Origin: Planctomycetota bacterium
GTDB taxonomy: Bacteria; Planctomycetota; Phycisphaerae; Phycisphaerales; SM1A02
Assembly: GCA_003671065.1 (NCBI GenBank)
Contig: QWPU01000140.1
Coordinates: forward strand, 1 to 7,974
DNA: 7,974 bases
Direction: 5' to 3'
Part shown: positions 1 to 6,889 of the stretch, in pieces
How the letters are laid out: each line of letters begins with the position of its first letter
Numbering within the stretch: the first letter of the stretch is position 1
Translations under genes and position numbers: made by a program
Notes under the pieces: generated by a model
The model's database searches: none
Seen by the model: only the letters and a program-made list of their open reading frames with translations
What the model was told of the DNA's origin: nothing

Positions 1-1
1 A

Positions 2-2083
2 GCGCATTGGGCGTATCAGCCGATGCTGGACCCCACACCTCCAGTGCTCGTTGCTGAGACGGCAGATGCATCGTGGCCGCGCAACGAATTGGATCATTTC
101 ATTCTTGCGCGACTGCATGAGTCTGGTCTTGTCCCCGCGCACGAAGCTGATCGCCGCACGCTGCTGCGACGCGCCTCGCTCGATCTCATCGGTGTGCCAC
201 CGAGCGTTGAAGACATCGAGCAGTTCGAGCGCGATACGCGCAGTGACGCCTACGAGCGACGCATCGACGCGCTGTTGGCATCGCCGATGTATGGCGAGCG
301 TTGGGGTCGTCACTGGCTTGATGTCGCGCGCTATGCCGACAGCAATGGCATGGATGAGAATGTCGCGTTCGGGAATGCGTTTCGCTACCGCGACTATGTG
401 ATTGACGCGTTCAATCGTGACACGCCCTTCGACGAGTTCCTCACCGAACAAATTGCGGGCGATCTCGTGGCAGAGCGCGCGAATCCGACGGCTGATGACG
501 ATGCGCGCACGCGCAGTCGCATTGCGGCGCTCGGCTTTCTTGCGCTTGGGCCGAAGATGCTCGCGGAACCCGATAAAGAGAAAGAGCGCGTTGATGTTGT
601 TGATGAGCAGATCGATGTCGTGAGCAAAGCGTTTCTCGCGCAGACGATTTCGTGCGCGCGCTGCCACGATCACAAGTTCGATCCGATCTCGCACGCAGAT
701 TATTACGCGATTTCAGGCGTTTTTCGCAGCGTTTCGACATTCGACAGCATTGCAACTGTCGGTCGTGTTGCCCAGCGACCGCTTGCGACGGTTGCGGAAA
801 TCAAAGAAAAGGAACGCGTCACCAAGCTCTGGCAGGATGACGCGAAGCGCCTTGACGAAGTGCGTGATGCGGCGCGCGTGGATGCCGCGCGTGAAACAAC
901 TCGCGCAAACAACGCACTGCTTTTCGCTTTCATGCAGGATTCGTCAGCACACGCCGCGCGCCACTACATGCAGCGAGTCTTCGCGCGAGCACACACGATT
1001 CGGCCGCGACATGCCGCGCTGCTTGCCGCAATCGATGCGCGCGAGAAGCACAACGCCGCGAAACCTGTTGCGTTTCCACGCGCGCTTGCTGTGAACGAAT
1101 CGAAGGTTGACGAGACGCCGATTCACGATCGCGGCGATCACATGCAACCAACGGGCGACACGATTGCGCGCGCCATTCCCGCAGTTCTTGAGCGTTCACT
1201 CGCTGGTCCAGCCTTTCCGAAAGGCGCGAGTGGACGACTCGAACTCGCGCAATGGATCGCTGACACCGACAATCCGCTCACCGCCCGCGTCGCCGTCAAT
1301 CGCTTGTGGACATGGCATTTTGGTGTCGGTCTCGTCGATACGCCGAGCAACTTCGGAACGCTCGGCGGAAAGCCAACGCATCCAGAACTCCTCGACTTTC
1401 TCGCACGGCGTTTCACGCGCGATGGTTGGAGCATGAAGTCGATGCATCGATTCATCATGAACAGCGCGACCTATCGACAATCAAGCGCGACGCACATTGC
1501 GCTGCCATCGTCGGATCCTGAGAACCGTTTACTCTCGCGATTTCCTCGTCGACGCGTTGAGGCCGAAGCGATTCGTGATTCCGTACTCGCGACCAGCGGT
1601 GCACTCGATCGAACAATGTATGGCACGCTGCTGAGTTCGAATGATCACGACTATGTCACTAACGATCAGTCGGGCAACACCGCCAATTACGACGCGCCGC
1701 GACGCAGCATCTATCTCCCCGTCATTCGCAACGCGATGTTTGGCCTGTTCACCGCGTTTGATTATCCCGATGCGTCCGCGCCAATCGAGTGTCGTCCGCG
1801 CACAGTTGTTGCGCCGCAAGCGTTGTTCTTCTTGAACTCGCCGATGGTCGAAGGCGCCGCGAAGAAACTCAGCGAAGCCGTGAGCGCTACCAATCATGAC
1901 GCCGAGTCGCGCGTGCGCGAGGCCTTTCGTCGCACGCTCGCGCGCGAACCTGACGCCGCAGAACGCGACGATTCACGGGCATTTCTGGCTGATTTGGAGC
2001 GATCAGGCGTGACGCCACCCGATGCATTGACGCGACTTGTGCATGCCCTGCTCTCGACCAACGAGTTCGTCATGATCGAATGA
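2..2083 (+). CDS. PSCyt2/PSD1 (DUF1549-DUF1553) protein, 5' truncated by window edge
   Basis: The reading frame is already open at position 2 and encodes HWAYQP before the first ATG at 23. That phrase is typical of the segment just before DUF1549, so the true start lies upstream and ATG 23 is internal. The visible part is 693 residues; full-length relatives are longer and often carry an N-terminal PSCyt1 cytochrome c domain, not seen here. DUF1549 (PSCyt2) spans roughly residues 25-235, with the signatures GERWGRHWLDVARYADSNG and SCARCHDHKFDPI. CARCH (residues 218-222, bases 653-667) is a CxxCH haem-c type motif. A charged Ala/Arg-rich linker follows. DUF1553 (PSD1) starts near RGDHMQPTGD (about residue 377) and includes NPLTARVAVNRLW, FGTLGGKPTHPELLDFLARR and RVEAEAIRDS. 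It ends in the usual LLSTNEFVMIE tail. The DUF1501 gene follows 57 bp downstream on the same strand, the standard planctomycete pairing, so an operon is likely. The biochemical function is not established; an envelope redox or polysaccharide-related role is only a hypothesis. Confidence 0.95.
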   Translation, partial: AHWAYQPMLDPTPPVLVAETADASWPRNELDHFILARLHESGLVPAHEADRRTLLRRASLDLIGVPPSVEDIEQFERDTRSDAYERRIDALLASPMYGERWGRHWLDVARYADSNGMDENVAFGNAFRYRDYVIDAFNRDTPFDEFLTEQIAGDLVAERANPTADDDARTRSRIAALGFLALGPKMLAEPDKEKERVDVVDEQIDVVSKAFLAQTISCARCHDHKFDPISHADYYAISGVFRSVSTFDSIATVGRVAQRPLATVAEIKEKERVTKLWQDDAKRLDEVRDAARVDAARETTRANNALLFAFMQDSSAHAARHYMQRVFARAHTIRPRHAALLAAIDAREKHNAAKPVAFPRALAVNESKVDETPIHDRGDHMQPTGDTIARAIPAVLERSLAGPAFPKGASGRLELAQWIADTDNPLTARVAVNRLWTWHFGVGLVDTPSNFGTLGGKPTHPELLDFLARRFTRDGWSMKSMHRFIMNSATYRQSSATHIALPSSDPENRLLSRFPRRRVEAEAIRDSVLATSGALDRTMYGTLLSSNDHDYVTNDQSGNTANYDAPRRSIYLPVIRNAMFGLFTAFDYPDASAPIECRPRTVVAPQALFFLNSPMVEGAAKKLSEAVSATNHDAESRVREAFRRTLAREPDAAERDDSRAFLADLERSGVTPPDALTRLVHALLSTNEFVMIE

Positions 2084-2140
2084 CAAGTTTCCCCAACCGC
2101 CGCTTGGATTCGGCGCTTCTCGAAGTACAGTGAAACAACC

Positions 2141-3538
2141 ATGTTCTGCGACCACCGCTATCAACCGATCTCTCGCCGCGATGCGCTGACGAATCTGTGC
2201 GCAGGCTTCGGCTCGATCGCGCTCGCGGGACTGCTCGCACGCGAAGCAACTGCTGGCGGCGGCGTGTTGCCGTCGCCGCACTTTCGTCCTCGCGCCAAGC
2301 GTGTGATCTTTCTCTTCATGCATGGTGGTCCTTCGCAAGTCGACACCTTCGACTACAAGCCGCTGCTTGCGCGCGATCATGGCAAGCCCCTTCCGTTTGC
2401 CAAGCCGCGCGTGCAGTTTGCTGAAACTGGAAATCTGCTCGCAAGCCCGTGGAAGTTTCGCCAATACGGTGAGAGCGGCGCGTGGGTGAGTGATCTCTTT
2501 CCAAATGTCGCGCAAGTCGTCGACGACTGCTGCTTCATCAAGAGTTTGCACGGATCAAATCCCGCGCACGGTGGCGCACTGCTCAAGATTCACACGGGCA
2601 GCGACACCTTCATTCGTCCGTCGATGGGTGCGTGGGCTTCGTATGGTCTCGGCACCGAGAACGACAATCTGCCCGCGTTCATCACCATCTGCCCCACACT
2701 TGGTCACGGCGGCGTGAACAACTTCTCCAGTGGGTTTCTCCCTGCGTGGACGCACGGCACACCGATTGGTCACGCGGGCGTCCCTGCGTCGCGTTCGCAA
2801 TTCGAACACATGCAAGCAGGTCTGCCACCAGAGCTGCAACGAAAAGAGCTTGATTTCCTGCAGGAACTCAACGCGCAGCACATGGCGCGCAACGGCAGTG
2901 ACGCGGCGCTTGAAGGGCGCATCGAGAGTTTCGAGCTTGCGTATCGCATGCAATCCGCCGCGCCTGCTGTGATGGATCTCAATGGCGAGAGCGAAGCCAC
3001 GAAGAAGCTCTACGGCATGGATGAGAAGAAGACCGAAGACTTCGGCACACAGTGTTTGCTCGCGCGACGATTTGCCCAAGCGGGCGTGCGCTTCGTGCAA
3101 TGCACGCATAGTTACAAGTGGGATCAACACGGCGATCTGCGCAGTGGTCACACCACAAACGCCGCCGAAGTTGACAAGCCCATTGCAGGACTCATTCGCG
3201 ATCTCAAAGCGCACGGCATGCTCGAAGACACGCTCGTGTTGTGGGGCGGCGAATTCGGCCGTACCCCCACCGCGCAAGGCGGCGACGGACGCGATCACAA
3301 CCCCCACGGTTTCACCATGTTTATGGCGGGTGGCGGCGTGAAAGCAGGCTTTAGTTACGGCGAAACTGACGACTACGGCTACTACGCCGCAGTGGACAAA
3401 GTTGATGTGCACGACTTGCACGCGACGATCCTCGCGCTGCTTGGCGTGGATCACGAACGCCTCACCTTCCGCCATGGTGGGCGCGATCACCGACTGACTG
3501 ATGTGTCAGGCAAGGTCGTGACTTCGATCTTTGCCTGA
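2141..3538 (+). CDS. DUF1501 family protein with Tat signal peptide
   Basis: This 465-residue protein is a complete DUF1501 member; the family is related in fold to sulfatases and alkaline phosphatases. The N-terminus has a twin-arginine export signal: SRRDAL at residues 11-16, a hydrophobic stretch to about residue 33 and a likely cleavage region near ATAGG, so export in folded form is expected. Family signatures are FLFMHGGPSQVDTFDYKP (about 57-74), LWGGEFGRTPTAQGGDGRDH (367-386), followed by NPHGF, and MAGGGVKAGFSYG after that. The Asp/His-rich segments correspond to likely metal-site regions of the superfamily, but the catalytic residues are inferred. ATG 2141 is the first ATG after the upstream stop at 2081 and puts the RR motif at the normal distance from the N-terminus. 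No strong Shine-Dalgarno is visible before it. No terminator separates it from the upstream PSCyt2/PSD1 gene, so co-transcription is likely. The substrate is unknown. Confidence 0.95.
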   Translation: MFCDHRYQPISRRDALTNLCAGFGSIALAGLLAREATAGGGVLPSPHFRPRAKRVIFLFMHGGPSQVDTFDYKPLLARDHGKPLPFAKPRVQFAETGNLLASPWKFRQYGESGAWVSDLFPNVAQVVDDCCFIKSLHGSNPAHGGALLKIHTGSDTFIRPSMGAWASYGLGTENDNLPAFITICPTLGHGGVNNFSSGFLPAWTHGTPIGHAGVPASRSQFEHMQAGLPPELQRKELDFLQELNAQHMARNGSDAALEGRIESFELAYRMQSAAPAVMDLNGESEATKKLYGMDEKKTEDFGTQCLLARRFAQAGVRFVQCTHSYKWDQHGDLRSGHTTNAAEVDKPIAGLIRDLKAHGMLEDTLVLWGGEFGRTPTAQGGDGRDHNPHGFTMFMAGGGVKAGFSYGETDDYGYYAAVDKVDVHDLHATILALLGVDHERLTFRHGGRDHRLTDVSGKVVTSIFA

Positions 3539-3543
3539 CGGCT

Positions 3544-3571
3544 TTGAGTAAAGTCAACGGTTGTATAGAAT
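3544..3571 (+). promoter_or_regulatory. Possible sigma-70-like promoter upstream of the cytochrome relic
   Basis: TTGAGT (3544-3549) and TAGAAT (3566-3571) are separated by 16 bases, in a locally AT-rich patch just after the DUF1501 stop. Four of six and five of six positions match the classical -35 and -10 hexamers. It points towards the relic of the cytochrome/beta-propeller gene and could be that gene's surviving promoter. Planctomycete promoter consensus is not well defined, so this is a weak call. Confidence 0.25.
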
Positions 3572-3620
3572 AATCACTTTTCTGACTCGTAGGGCACCAC
3601 CATGCAATACTCCGCCTCAA

Positions 3621-3814
3621 CGCATGCTCGCGGTGGGTGATCCGCGCGGAGTCGTGGTGAGCGCCAACGGAACACCCGCGTACGCAATGGTCGATCGTTT
3701 CTCTATGACACGCACATTTCATCGGGCCTCGGACAAGCGTCGTGCGGCAGCTGCCACATCGACGCGCGCATGGATCAACTCTCGTGGGATCTTGGCGATC
3801 CATTGGGCACGATG
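3621..3814 (+). pseudogene. Relic of a YVTN-type beta-propeller / cytochrome c protein
   Basis: Two recognisable protein pieces lie next to each other in different frames. Codons from 3621 to about 3689 read VGDPRGVVVSANGTPAYAM, which resembles a YVTN-type beta-propeller blade. Codons from about 3686 to 3814, shifted by two bases, read NGRSFLYDT, then GLGQASCGSCHIDARMD and LSWDLGDPLGTM. This is the haem-binding region of planctomycete propeller-cytochrome proteins, with CxxCH at 3743-3757. The frame of the second piece has a stop at 3638-3640, and no start codon gives one continuous product. Homology stops at about 3814, just before the 3' end of the convergent exporter gene. Functional relatives have several blades before the CxxCH region and a long C-terminal cytochrome part. 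The fragment therefore seems to have suffered an internal deletion or frameshift and loss of both ends. Family identification is from remembered motifs. A single sequencing indel could explain the frame change but not the missing domains. Confidence 0.7.
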
Positions 3815-3831
3815 AATCAACGCCACTCGCT

Positions 3832-5130
3832 TCACACATGTCGCGGTGAAGGCAGCACAGCGTTCGCAATCAGTAACCCCGCGGCGATTGATGCCGCGAC
3901 CACCAGCGCGCTGACTGCAGTGTTGAGGCCGGCCAGTGTGTCAGTGGCGAAAATGTCTTGGATGCCGCGGAAACCAAGGCTTCCTGGAAGAAGCAGCGCG
4001 ATTCCTGGAAGGACGATCACAAGTGTTGGTTGTCGGCGAAGGCGCGCGTAGAGGTTGCCAATGATGCCGACGGCAGCGGCTGCAACAACAGGCGCGAATT
4101 CAACGCCGATGGTGTCGCGTCCCACCTTTGTGGCGGCGAAACCGATGATGCACGATGCGAACACAAGTGGCGTGCGCTTCGGTTTGCATTGAAACACGAT
4201 GGAAAGGCCGATGGCGATCGAGACGAGCGCGATGGCGAGCGTCATATCAAACGCTTGTGGCACCAACGACGGAATCACTGGCGTGCCCTCACCTACAAGA
4301 TGCACGAGCGCAACGCATTTGTCGCCAATGGCCGCGCCCATTCCGACGACGGCGAGTGTCGTGATCGCGCCGATGAGTCGCGCGCTGCCTGACGCAAGAT
4401 TACGCGTCGAAAGTTCACTCATAGCGGTGGACAATGAGAGGCCTGGCAAGAGCGTGACGAGTCCCGCCAACGACACAACGCGCAGTGACGGATCCATCCC
4501 CATCAACATCATCCAGCGCACAATGATCGCCGCGAGAATTGTCGACACGCACGCGCCGCCGAACTCACCAAGCAGTTCGCGCTCGCGTCGACGCGATGCA
4601 AACTTGAGCAACACACCGAGTGCAAATCCAACAGGAAGTGCAGCGAGCATCTCGTCGCCATCGCCGCCAAGAAAACGCGCCGCGCCCGCAGAAAACAAGG
4701 CGTACGCGATACACAGCGTCAGCGCGCTCGGCTTGTGCAACGACTCCCTCACTCCGCGCAACGCCGCAGTGCCACCAGGCGCATCCAATTCACCGCAGGC
4801 CACGCGATCGGCCACGCGATAGGTTCCTTCGAGCAGCGCGAGCTTGGGCGAACCTGGGTCAACACGCAGATTCACCGTGCGTTGATCCTCGCCATCTTCA
4901 ACAGTGATATTGATCCATGTCGGAAGCGAGAAGATCGCCACACTCATGCCGAGGCGTTGCGCGCAGCTCGTGACCAATCCTTCGAGTTGGTGCGCCGGCG
5001 TACCGGCCTCATGCAACATGCGTGCAAGCGTGGCGAGAAATCGGTCGCCAGGTGGATGAACATGATCGTGACTGGCACCGCGACTCGCGCCGTGGCGAAT
5101 CTCGGCATCGTGCTGCTTCTGCTTGCGCAT
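3832..5130 (-). CDS. ThrE-family threonine/serine exporter-like membrane protein
   Basis: This is a full-length 432-residue inner-membrane protein combining the ThrE N-terminal domain (DUF1212) and the ThrE_2 domain in one chain. Proteins of this family export threonine and serine by exchange with the proton gradient; the substrate here is inferred. The cytoplasmic N-terminal half has the usual FLATLARMLHEAGTPAHQLE helix (residues 31-50) and a beta-rich segment with SLPTWINITVED. Hydrophobic stretches follow from about residue 135 to 425, broken by short charged loops, consistent with about ten membrane segments. Family-like motifs include LLPGLSLSTAMSELSTRNLA (227-246) and, near the end, LPGIALLLPGSLGFRGI (374-390). 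The frame is open to an ATG at 5262, but that start would overlap the divergent gene and add a 44-residue leader unlike the family. ATG 5130 is preferred, although no clear ribosome binding site precedes it. The gene converges on the cytochrome relic and is divergent from the CstB-like gene. Confidence 0.9.
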   Translation of the reverse strand: MRKQKQHDAEIRHGASRGASHDHVHPPGDRFLATLARMLHEAGTPAHQLEGLVTSCAQRLGMSVAIFSLPTWINITVEDGEDQRTVNLRVDPGSPKLALLEGTYRVADRVACGELDAPGGTAALRGVRESLHKPSALTLCIAYALFSAGAARFLGGDGDEMLAALPVGFALGVLLKFASRRRERELLGEFGGACVSTILAAIIVRWMMLMGMDPSLRVVSLAGLVTLLPGLSLSTAMSELSTRNLASGSARLIGAITTLAVVGMGAAIGDKCVALVHLVGEGTPVIPSLVPQAFDMTLAIALVSIAIGLSIVFQCKPKRTPLVFASCIIGFAATKVGRDTIGVEFAPVVAAAAVGIIGNLYARLRRQPTLVIVLPGIALLLPGSLGFRGIQDIFATDTLAGLNTAVSALVVAASIAAGLLIANAVLPSPRHV

Positions 5131-5223
5131 CGAGAGAATGTACTCAATCTTCGGCCGCGTCAGACTGATGGCACCGCCACCGCGAACGCGTCTGAGCGGA
5201 CGCTGTTTGGTTAGACTCAACCG
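5131..5223. promoter_or_regulatory. Divergent intergenic region between exporter and CstB-like gene
   Basis: These 93 bases must carry the promoters of both divergent genes if the proposed starts are right. They hold an imperfectly placed inverted pair, TCAGAC (5160-5165) and GTCTGA (5190-5195), with a related TTAGAC at 5211-5216, just before the CstB-like start. They could be half-sites of a regulator, but six-base matches are expected by chance at appreciable frequency. I see no convincing -35/-10 pair in either direction. Confidence 0.25.
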
Positions 5224-6645
5224 ATGCTCCTTCGGCGTATATACGATTCCGCGCTCGCACAAGCTTCATATCTCGTTGGCTGTCCAACGACGAAGGAAGC
5301 GATCATCATTGATCCGACCTGCGACATCGATCGCTACTTCGATCTTGCCGCGAATGAGGGCTACCGCATCAGCGCGGTTGCAGAAACGCATGTGCACGCG
5401 GACTTCGTGAGTGGTGTGTGTGGATTCGTCACGCATCACGCGGTCACTGCGTACATCTCGGCGGAAGGACCTGATTCACCGTGGACCAAGGCGACCACGC
5501 TTGCGGCATCGGCGCGCATTGTGCGCATCCACGCGGGCGATTCATTCACTGTTGGCGCGCTCACCTTTACTGCGCGCCACACGCCAGGTCACACGCGCGA
5601 GAGTCTGTCCTTTGAACTCGCGCGCGGCGGCGAGACGCGACTGTTGTTCTCTGGCGACTTCTTGTTTGCAGGCGATGTGGGGCGGCCTGATCTCGGCGCG
5701 TTTGCAACGGAAGGCATGACGCTGCGTGAAGCGATCGAGCGATTGCGCGAGTCGATTGCGTCGCTCGAAGATCTGCCGAGTGACACGCAAGTGCTGCCTG
5801 GTCACGGCGCGGGAAGCGGATACGGCAAGTCGATTTGCAATCTGCCCGCGACGACGATTGGGATTGAGCGCGTGATCAATCGCGCGGTGCGAACCTATGC
5901 CGAAGGTGGCGATTTCGAAAGCGTGGTAATGGCGGGCGCGACTGAACCACCTCCATACTTCGCGCGCGTGAAGAAACTCAATGAAGCAGGCGCGCGTTCG
6001 TTTGCGGTGTTGCCCCACATCGCTGAACTCGATTGTGAAGCATTCGCACGCTGCGCCACGCGCCCAGAGTTCACCGTCATCGATACGCGGTCGTGGAATG
6101 ACTATCTCGACGCGCGGCTGCCCTACTCAATCAGCGCGCCGTTTGAGCCGTCGTTTGGTGCAACGGTCGCGAACTATCTTGAAGAAGACGATCGACTCGT
6201 GCTCATCACGCCGCGCGCACGCGTTGTGGAAATTGTGCGCTTGTTGCTCCGTGTCGGCGTCGCGCCTGAAAGCATCGAAGGATTCATTGAGCCAGCGGCG
6301 GTTTCATTGCTTGCCACAGGTTCGTTTGCGACGGAGGGCGTTGATGAAGTCTCCGCCGCGAAGGCGCACGCGCTGATCGAACGCGGTGAAGTGAGCGTGT
6401 TGGATGTGCGCACCTGCCGCGAGTTTTCTGCGGGGCATTTGCCCAGCGCGAAACACATTCCGTTCACGCATCTGCGCTCGCGCGTGCAGGAGCTCGACAA
6501 CACGCGACCTGTGATTTGCTATTGCCGAGGCGGAGGTCGAAGCGCGCGCGCTGCGGCGTACTTAGCGCGTCACGGCTTGACCGCTCTCAACATGCGCGGT
6601 GGATACTGGCCGTATGCGGGCCGTGGATATGCGACTGAAGTGTGA
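5224..6645 (+). CDS. CstB-like persulfide dioxygenase-rhodanese fusion
   Basis: The 473-residue protein has three parts. Residues 1-260 form a metallo-beta-lactamase fold of the persulfide dioxygenase type: THVHADF (H56, H58, D60), HTPGHT (H123), FSGDFLFAGDVGRPDL (D145) and LPGHGAGSGYGK (H194). H56, H123 and D145 match the positions expected to bind one iron. Residues about 281-365 are a rhodanese fold with no catalytic Cys, a pseudo-rhodanese. Residues about 376-470 are a rhodanese with the active loop CRGGGRS (C434). This order is that of Staphylococcus CstB, which oxidises low-molecular-weight persulfides and transfers sulfur, giving thiosulfate. A cytoplasmic role in sulfide or sulfane-sulfur detoxification is inferred, as no signal peptide is present. 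ATG 5224 is the first start after an in-frame TAG at 5212-5214, which fixes the 5' limit; no good Shine-Dalgarno is visible. No CsoR-like regulator or sulfide:quinone reductase is adjacent. A related hydrolase with another sulfur substrate remains possible. Confidence 0.9.
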   Translation: MLLRRIYDSALAQASYLVGCPTTKEAIIIDPTCDIDRYFDLAANEGYRISAVAETHVHADFVSGVCGFVTHHAVTAYISAEGPDSPWTKATTLAASARIVRIHAGDSFTVGALTFTARHTPGHTRESLSFELARGGETRLLFSGDFLFAGDVGRPDLGAFATEGMTLREAIERLRESIASLEDLPSDTQVLPGHGAGSGYGKSICNLPATTIGIERVINRAVRTYAEGGDFESVVMAGATEPPPYFARVKKLNEAGARSFAVLPHIAELDCEAFARCATRPEFTVIDTRSWNDYLDARLPYSISAPFEPSFGATVANYLEEDDRLVLITPRARVVEIVRLLLRVGVAPESIEGFIEPAAVSLLATGSFATEGVDEVSAAKAHALIERGEVSVLDVRTCREFSAGHLPSAKHIPFTHLRSRVQELDNTRPVICYCRGGGRSARAAAYLARHGLTALNMRGGYWPYAGRGYATEV

Positions 6646-6787
6646 AGCGCCTTGATCACAGGTTGCCGCGCGAGCAAAACGTTGCGTCGAAGTCGAACGC
6701 AGCAATGCTCGTCGACTGCGCGATCGGTCGCGTCTGTGTGCACTCGCCGAAAACTGCAATTACTTTGTGGAGTATCCTCTTGAGACC

Positions 6788-6818
6788 TTGACAGCAATCA
6801 TCGCGCAGGCAACAGTAT
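6788..6818 (+). promoter_or_regulatory. Possible promoter for the FG-GAP/dockerin gene
   Basis: A perfect TTGACA (6788-6793) lies about 100 bases upstream of the start at 6890, within the 244-bp gap after the CstB-like gene. The -10 element is weak: AACAGT (6811-6816, spacing 17) or CAGTAT (6813-6818, spacing 19), each matching three of six positions. The rest of the gap (6646-6889) shows no gene and no hairpin followed by a T run. Confidence 0.3.
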
Positions 6819-6876
6819 CTTCCTGCCGTTTTCCGCTGCGCCGCGTCGCGCAGCCGACAAACGAACCAAGCACAAC

Positions 6877-6882
6877 AAAGGA
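6877..6882 (+). promoter_or_regulatory. Ribosome binding site AAAGGA for the FG-GAP/dockerin gene
   Basis: AAAGGA sits seven bases before ATG 6890. It is the clearest Shine-Dalgarno before any start in this window and is the main reason for choosing 6890, despite the long leader it implies. Confidence 0.55.
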
Positions 6883-6889
6883 ACGCGCG

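Noticed and set aside
2098..2115. Hairpin CGCCG / CGGCG between the first two genes
   Set aside because: The stem is only five base pairs with an eight-base loop and has no T run, so it does not support a terminator.
2555..3490. 311-codon open frame on the minus strand opposite the DUF1501 gene
   Set aside because: It is a mirror of a well-supported gene, its translation has no recognisable domain, and long antisense frames are common in GC-rich DNA with strong codon bias.
3540..3555. Small hairpin just after the DUF1501 stop codon
   Set aside because: Six base pairs including a G-U pair, no T tract; too weak to call a terminator.
3462..3869. Minus-strand frame covering the gap after the DUF1501 gene
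   Set aside because: Its product has no recognisable motif, overlaps two neighbouring genes, and the plus strand of the same DNA carries the cytochrome relic.
4199..4822. 207-codon plus-strand frame opposite the exporter gene
   Set aside because: The translation is low in complexity (Ser/Arg/Ala/Pro rich) with no family signature; it overlaps the clear ThrE-type gene completely.
5131..5262. N-terminal extension of the exporter to ATG 5262
   Set aside because: It would overlap the divergent CstB-like gene by 39 bases and add an Arg-rich leader not expected in ThrE proteins; ATG 5130 is more plausible.
6684..6700. Hairpin GCGTCG / CGAACGC after the CstB-like gene
   Set aside because: It needs a bulge, has a four-base loop and no following T run; expected by chance in this GC-rich sequence.
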